Under the pieces are notes generated by a model. The model was not told the DNA's origin and made no database searches. It saw only the letters and a program-made list of their open reading frames with translations. A program made the position numbers and the translations under genes. A DNA stretch of 64,000 nucleotides from Brevibacillus_F sp035644815 (lineage in GTDB: Bacteria > Bacillota > Bacilli > Brevibacillales > Brevibacillaceae), in the NCBI GenBank assembly GCA_035644815.1, contig DASQNU010000188.1:9682-73681 (forward strand). The letters are read 5' to 3'. Positions 59,268-64,000 of this stretch are shown piece after piece. The first letter of the stretch is position 1; the number at the start of each line of letters is the position of its first letter.

Positions 59268-60972
59268 ACTTTTGAAAAACGTCCAAGAATAAACCTGTAT
59301 TCTCTTCTTCCTTGGTCTCCCACGATGTTGCAAATCGTACCGAGTGAGAAACCCCCATGATGTCATACTTCTGCACAAGATGCTGTCGGGCTGAACCAAT
59401 GATAAGCGAATGAAGCTTCACCTGCTTCTTCCTTCCAACCTCTCCGAGCATTTGCTGAACATGGGGAGAAATACTGCCGATCCCATCCGTGACCATGACC
59501 AGATCTGCCCCCCGAAAGGCTTGCTGCTCCTCGATGATTTCGATCGAGCGCTTAATGGGCGCGTCAAAATGGGTGCCGCCGCCAAAGGCAAGCTGTGCAA
59601 CACGGTAAAAGGCAGCCCAGTCCGGTTTACGCCAATAAAGAGGCTGTTCCTTGATCTCGCCTCTTGTCCCAAAGAGCAGGAGGGAAAAGTCGCGTTTTTC
59701 CAACAAGCTGAGTGCGGCAAAGGTCATGACGAATATTTGCGCCAGGCGCAGCTTGCCTCCCCTCATGGAATGGGATGTATCCAGCATGCAGATCACTGGG
59801 CCCTTCGGCGGTTGCTCGATCCAACCAACCGTATCGTAGGTGAGCAGTTTTTCCTCGATCCACTTGAGCAAAAAGAGATTTTCAAGCTCCGGATCAGCCA
59901 GCAGGACCGCTTCACTCGGCAGCAGATGAGAAATATCGCCGGATTGACGCAAATCATAATATTCTTCCGGGATTTGCTGAGACCGAATTTCCTTGCGCTT
60001 GATGCGGAAGTGGTGAACGTTTCGTCCGACTTCCTCCAGGTATGCCAGCAGGTCTGGATGGCGTTTTAATTTTTCGACCCACTTCATATAGTGCTCAAAG
60101 GTTTGCCGGCGCAGCTTGCCAAGCTCGCTTCCCCAGCGTCGGTTTGCAAAGCGCTGGCTTGCCTGCAGCAGATCATAGAGAAACTGACTGTCTTCCTCCT
60201 CCTGCGAAAGCGTTTCTTTCAAGGAGCGATCCAGCCATTGGCCAAGCTCCTCTTCGATTGCGGCAACCGCCTCTTTTTCTTGCTTGATCAGGCGATCCTG
60301 CTGCTTTTCTCTCTGGCCGAGTTCTTCCTCGAGCTTTTTAACCTTTTGCTGAAGCTTGCTTCTTTTTTGAAAGTTGGTTTTCATCTCTTCCTGCATTTCT
60401 TCAATCCGTCCACGCAAGGAGCGGATTTCTGCTTCTACCAGCGGTCTTGTATCACTGGCCTCCTGCTTTTCTTCCACGATCCGCTTTCCTTGCTGCAGCG
60501 TATAGCCGACCAGTTGCAGCTGCTTGATTTGTTTGTCAGAGAGCCGATCCATCAGGGATGCTTGCTCTTCCCCTTGCTGTCCCTGTTTTCGCTGCATGCC
60601 CTGCAGCGGCACAGACTGTTCCCGCTCGCGCTTTTTCACTTCTTCGCTGAAGGTCTGGGTCAGCCACATCAGCGCTTTGATAGCCGTCTTGAACGAGGCG
60701 CTTTCCTGACCGGTCGTCCGCGGATGAATCGATTGATAAAAATATTGGCGCAGCAAGGTGCGGATCATCCAGCGGTGAAAAGGCGTGGCTTCCTGCATCT
60801 GGTCTACTTCAGGGTTCGGAAGATAGAAACAAAGAAAAAAATCAGCCAAAAGCTCGGTATCGAACCAAGAAGCCTTTGCTTTCGCTTCCGCCATCCATTC
60901 CAGCGCAGTACGCGATGAATGGTAATACGCATCAAATACATAACGGTCGACCCGTTTACAGCGGATGATCAC
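59266..60972 (-). CDS. VWA-domain protein (ViaA-like)
   Basis: A 568-residue protein with a long helical N-terminal part, a highly charged coiled coil at about residues 175-285 (QEEMKTNFQKRSKLQQKVKK) and a C-terminal von Willebrand A domain. The metal-ion site DTSHSMRGGK has the DxSxS form. GTG 60972 is preferred because GGGAGG is 7 bp upstream; the start overlaps nothing and lies 20 bp after the MoxR stop. It is the usual partner of a MoxR ATPase, together forming a RavA-ViaA-type chaperone pair for assembly of metal or membrane complexes. Confidence 0.85.
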   Translation of the reverse strand: MIIRCKRVDRYVFDAYYHSSRTALEWMAEAKAKASWFDTELLADFFLCFYLPNPEVDQMQEATPFHRWMIRTLLRQYFYQSIHPRTTGQESASFKTAIKALMWLTQTFSEEVKKREREQSVPLQGMQRKQGQQGEEQASLMDRLSDKQIKQLQLVGYTLQQGKRIVEEKQEASDTRPLVEAEIRSLRGRIEEMQEEMKTNFQKRSKLQQKVKKLEEELGQREKQQDRLIKQEKEAVAAIEEELGQWLDRSLKETLSQEEEDSQFLYDLLQASQRFANRRWGSELGKLRRQTFEHYMKWVEKLKRHPDLLAYLEEVGRNVHHFRIKRKEIRSQQIPEEYYDLRQSGDISHLLPSEAVLLADPELENLFLLKWIEEKLLTYDTVGWIEQPPKGPVICMLDTSHSMRGGKLRLAQIFVMTFAALSLLEKRDFSLLLFGTRGEIKEQPLYWRKPDWAAFYRVAQLAFGGGTHFDAPIKRSIEIIEEQQAFRGADLVMVTDGIGSISPHVQQMLGEVGRKKQVKLHSLIIGSARQHLVQKYDIMGVSHSVRFATSWETKEEENTGLFLDVFQK

Positions 60973-60991
60973 ACGCGTTCCTCCCGTCTTT

Positions 60992-62296
60992 CTACAGGGT
61001 GTAGTCGTATTCGCATCCCGGTATTTCCCGGTCGAAAATCGTTCGATACAGACCTTGCAGCACTTGCAGCGTACGCTCTCCCTCAATACGCAAATGCGCA
61101 TATTTGACCGCATACTTTTCGGCGTCGGCAATCAAGTAATTCTTTTCGCGAATAAAGGCCGCCAAATCCTTTTCCTTTTGCAGCCAGGCCAGCAGTCTTG
61201 CCCGCAGATCGCGTGCGGTTTCCTCGATCTCGAGACGCGCTTCTTCCAGCAACGCCTTGAGATTTTCTGCGGCTTCCTTACCCATTTTGGCGCCAATCTC
61301 TTTTTTGAATTGAAAGGCGTGGAGATCGGCTTCTTTTTCTAACCAGCGCTGGGCAATCTGATTGTACTTGCGTAATGGTAATTCACTGTTGATTTCTTCT
61401 TTCAAGGCTTCCATAAAGCGTTGGTCAAACGTTTCTTTCAGCACAGGCAAGTCCTCCGGTACATCCCACAGCATGTGGGGAGTAAAGACCGTATCCCAGA
61501 TGGATACATGCTCGCGTCCATGCATAGCGGCTGAAGTCTTCCATACATGTGCGATTTTGCTTAGACGTCTGTCGGAGATGGTATATTCCTTCTCATCCAG
61601 ATCCTGCTTTAATCGATACAAAAAGTAGACCAATTTCTCGGGCAGATCCACCTCTTTGGCCGCTGTCTGCACATCTTTCGCATCATATAACGAAAAGACG
61701 ACGGGCAGTGACTCTTTTGGCAGATTGAACATGGATTCATAACTAGAGGCGTGCTTCAAGTACCCAACCTCGTATCGAATCAAGAACCTGTCGTACAAAG
61801 CTGCCAATTGATCTTGTTCCTCCGGCAGTTCGTTGGAAGCGGCAATCAGGAACAGCAGTGGTACGGGCTCTTTCTCTCGGCCATTAAAATAGATGCGTTC
61901 ATTCAAAATGGAAAGCAGCGCGTTCAATATCGCACTGTTGGCTTTAAATATCTCATCCAGAAAAGCAAATTGAGCAGTTGGCAAGTAACCGGATGTTTTT
62001 CGTACGTATTGATCCTGCTTAAGCTGCTGCAAGGAAACCGGTCCGAAAATTTCATCGGGTGTGGTGAAGCGGGTCAGCAAGTAATCAAACCAATGCTCGG
62101 TACCAAACAATTGACCGATCGCTCTGGCCAGCTGTGATTTGGCAGTGCCTGGTGGTCCGATCAACAGCACATTCTCTCCGCTCATGATTCCCAGCAAAAG
62201 CAGGCGAATCAACTCGTTTCGCTCAAGAAACCGTCGTTCCAGAAGGGTAATGGCTTGCTCCATTTTTCGCTGCAGTGGAATGGTTTGTAGCTTCAT
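60992..62296 (-). CDS. MoxR-family AAA+ ATPase (RavA-like)
   Basis: A 434-residue MoxR ATPase. Walker A is GPPGTAKSQLARAIG, the RavA-type segment is TPDEIFGPVSLQQLK, Walker B is FAFLDEIFKAN and sensor 1 is FLIAASNELPEE. The C-terminal third is a long helical extension as in RavA. ATG 62296 has no clear ribosome-binding site; a TTG at 62320 with GGAGG further upstream is the alternative. It is co-transcribed with the VWA protein. Confidence 0.88.
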   Translation of the reverse strand: MKLQTIPLQRKMEQAITLLERRFLERNELIRLLLLGIMSGENVLLIGPPGTAKSQLARAIGQLFGTEHWFDYLLTRFTTPDEIFGPVSLQQLKQDQYVRKTSGYLPTAQFAFLDEIFKANSAILNALLSILNERIYFNGREKEPVPLLFLIAASNELPEEQDQLAALYDRFLIRYEVGYLKHASSYESMFNLPKESLPVVFSLYDAKDVQTAAKEVDLPEKLVYFLYRLKQDLDEKEYTISDRRLSKIAHVWKTSAAMHGREHVSIWDTVFTPHMLWDVPEDLPVLKETFDQRFMEALKEEINSELPLRKYNQIAQRWLEKEADLHAFQFKKEIGAKMGKEAAENLKALLEEARLEIEETARDLRARLLAWLQKEKDLAAFIREKNYLIADAEKYAVKYAHLRIEGERTLQVLQGLYRTIFDREIPGCEYDYTL

Positions 62297-62515
62297 CGCT
62301 GAATTGGCGCCCGCGTACAATCTCGCGTTGACGCCCCCCTCCTCTCAACATTTCATTCATATGTATAGTGACATAATCGTTGTGAGAATACCAGCATTCT
62401 CCACTTTTCGTATCGTTTGCCTACACGTCTTTCCGCTTTCACCTAAGCCCAGACACTTGCATACTCTGCTCGCAAAGGGCTTTACGTCCTGAGTACAGGA
62501 AGAGGAGGGTAAGGC

Positions 62516-63913
62516 ATGGGTGTCGATCTTGTTTTTTTGCACGGGGTTTATGTCTTATTTGTATTATTGATCATCATCATGATGCTTTTTCGTCGGGATA
62601 CCAGTTTGATCTGCATTGTCGGGATTGCCCTGCTCGGACTAACTGCTACTGGTTCGGTCACCAATTCGGTGGGCGGCATTTTTAGCAGTTTTATTTATGC
62701 GATCACAGAGCTCTTGCCCACCATTCTGGTCATCTGTATCATCGTCGCCATGAGTCATGTCCTTACAGAGACAGGGATTAATGAAACCATGATTCGACCT
62801 ATGACATTCCTGATCCGGAATCCGTCGATGGCTTACTGGGTCATCGGCATTGTCATGATGACCATCTCATGGTTTTTCTGGCCTTCACCCGCTGTCGCAT
62901 TGGTAGGCGCAGTGATGCTTCCTGTTGCCATCCGTGTCGGTTTGCCTGCCCTGGGTGTCGCTGTGGCGATGAACCTGTTTGGTCACGGGATCGCTCTATC
63001 TGGTGATTATATTATCCAAGGAGCTCCCACCTTAACAGCAAAAGCAGCAGGCATTCCGGTCAACGATGTCCTCGTCGCCAGTGTCCCACTGGTCGCAGTA
63101 ATGGGCTTGGTGACAACCATCAGCGCCTTTTGGCTGCTGCGCCGCGATCTTAGAAAAGGCACTCTTTCCTCGTCTCAAGAAGGGATTACCCATCTTGAAA
63201 CGGAAAAACAATCCATTCAAGTGGAGATTCCCCGCTTGATTCGTCGAACGTTTTCCATTTTGGTTCCGCTGCTGTTCGCGGCGGACGTGATCGCGATGTT
63301 TGCCTATGATTTACGAGGCGGAGATGCCACGGCACTCGTCGGCGGCACCTCCTTGCTGATCCTTTTGCTCGTCAGCCTTTTCGGACATCGAACGGGTGGA
63401 CTGGAAAAAGTAACCCATTATTTGATTCAAGGCTTCCAATTCGGTTTTAAAGTGTTTGGACCGGTCATCCCTATTGCCGCTTTCTTTTATATGGGAGACA
63501 GTGGCTTTGTAAAGGTTTTTGGGGAGGTATTGCCTCAAGGATCACAAGGGATTGTCAATGATCTTGGGATCGCACTGGCCCATACCATTCCTTTGAATAA
63601 AGAAATTGCCGCGGTCACCCTCACGATCGTAGGGGTCATCACCGGCTTGGACGGGTCGGGCTTCTCCGGAATCACGCTGGCCGGATCGGTTGCCCAGCTA
63701 TTTGCCTCTTCTCTTGGAACAGGCATCGATACCCTTACTGCATTAGGTCAGGTAGCAGCCATCTGGGTAGGCGGCGGGACGCTCATCCCCTGGGCATTGA
63801 TTCCGGCTGCCGCAATTTGCGGTGTCGACCCGTTTGAATTGGCGAGGCGCAACTTGTATCCCGTCATCATTGGCCTGGTCGTCACCACAGTCGTAGCCAT
63901 GCTTCTGATCTAG
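62516..63913 (+). CDS. GntP/citrate-type ion-transporter superfamily permease
   Basis: A 465-residue integral membrane protein with about twelve helices and two inverted halves. The first half carries FFWPSPAVALVGAVMLPVAI and GHGIALSGDYIIQGAP; the second carries ALAHTIPLNKEIAAV and ITGLDGSGFSGI. Such paired re-entrant motifs with Ser/Asn/Gly-rich tips are typical of the ion-transporter superfamily (gluconate, citrate, Na+/H+ exchangers). GGAGGG precedes ATG 62516. The substrate cannot be told from sequence. It is divergent from the MoxR operon. Confidence 0.75.
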   Translation: MGVDLVFLHGVYVLFVLLIIIMMLFRRDTSLICIVGIALLGLTATGSVTNSVGGIFSSFIYAITELLPTILVICIIVAMSHVLTETGINETMIRPMTFLIRNPSMAYWVIGIVMMTISWFFWPSPAVALVGAVMLPVAIRVGLPALGVAVAMNLFGHGIALSGDYIIQGAPTLTAKAAGIPVNDVLVASVPLVAVMGLVTTISAFWLLRRDLRKGTLSSSQEGITHLETEKQSIQVEIPRLIRRTFSILVPLLFAADVIAMFAYDLRGGDATALVGGTSLLILLLVSLFGHRTGGLEKVTHYLIQGFQFGFKVFGPVIPIAAFFYMGDSGFVKVFGEVLPQGSQGIVNDLGIALAHTIPLNKEIAAVTLTIVGVITGLDGSGFSGITLAGSVAQLFASSLGTGIDTLTALGQVAAIWVGGGTLIPWALIPAAAICGVDPFELARRNLYPVIIGLVVTTVVAMLLI

Positions 63914-63938
63914 AAATCGATATCAAGAGGAAAAAAAT

Positions 63939-63971
63939 GGACGGCATTTATCGCCGTCCGTTCTTTTTTGC
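63939..63971 (+). terminator. Terminator after the permease
   Basis: GGACGGC (63939-63945) and GCCGTCC (63953-63959) flank 7 nt and are followed by GTTCTTTTTTG. Confidence 0.85.
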
Positions 63972-64000
63972 ATGGGTTGTCTCATACATATGTACCAGCT

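Overview
The window looks like a chromosomal segment of an endospore-forming Gram-positive of the Brevibacillus/Paenibacillaceae type. This rests on an alpha/beta-type small acid-soluble spore protein, a 29-residue YjcZ-type sporulation peptide, Bacillus-type AGGAGG ribosome-binding sites with many TTG and GTG starts, a CcpA-like cre box, a PerR-like box before katG, and a Tad pilus locus without an outer-membrane secretin. The genus is an inference from gene style, not a database match.

Region 1 (1-4.98 kb): the 3' end of an AraC-type response regulator, then a D-xylose-type ABC importer (xylF-xylG-xylH) behind a leader with an inverted repeat, a 14-codon ORF and a cre-like site. It ends in a decayed aspartase remnant.

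Region 2 (5-34.6 kb) is an accessory island for guanidino, amide and polyamine compounds. It holds N-carbamoylputrescine amidase (aguB), two more carbon-nitrogen hydrolases (one lacking the nucleophilic cysteine), three YtcJ-type amidohydrolases, two paralogous APC permeases, a C45 Ntn-hydrolase, a complete Opp/Dpp-type importer, a frameshifted secreted deiminase, a ureohydrolase, an intact agmatine deiminase (aguA), a MerR regulator, a chemoreceptor and three sigma-54-dependent activators. Five promoters with GG-N10-GC spacing and near-consensus -24/-12 elements can be read directly upstream of aguB, the C45 hydrolase, the frameshifted deiminase, the ureohydrolase and aguA. The aguB and aguA control regions share a 15-bp palindromic motif at enhancer distance. 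The island therefore appears to be a sigma-54 regulon in which agmatine goes to N-carbamoylputrescine and on to putrescine, and amides or peptides are imported and hydrolysed.

Region 3 (34.6-40.6 kb) is an eroded zone around an intact katG. It holds fragments of a metallophosphoesterase, an FGGY sugar kinase, a GntR/MocR regulator and an MBL-fold hydrolase, plus iteron-like repeats that resemble a lone IS21-type end.

Region 4 (40.6-48.5 kb) holds housekeeping and spore genes: a 41-residue small ORF, a pyruvate kinase lacking the C-terminal domain, a DacF-type carboxypeptidase, a small alarmone synthetase, an M23 peptidase, YjcZ, a rhodanese, a LysR regulator, a SASP and a 5'-3' exonuclease.

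Region 5 (48.5-56.8 kb) is a minus-strand Tad/Flp pilus operon: flp, flp, prepilin peptidase, tadE, tadG-like, cpaB, cpaE/tadZ, tadA, tadB, tadC and a DUF192 gene. Its leader is a canonical class-I c-di-GMP riboswitch, so pilus expression is tied to the second messenger that governs surface life.

Region 6 (57-64 kb): an NmrA-like reductase, a SnoaL-like protein, a frameshifted TetR gene behind an intact promoter, a MoxR ATPase/VWA pair (RavA-ViaA type) and an ion-transporter-like permease. No rRNA, bona fide tRNA, CRISPR array or complete insertion sequence was seen.
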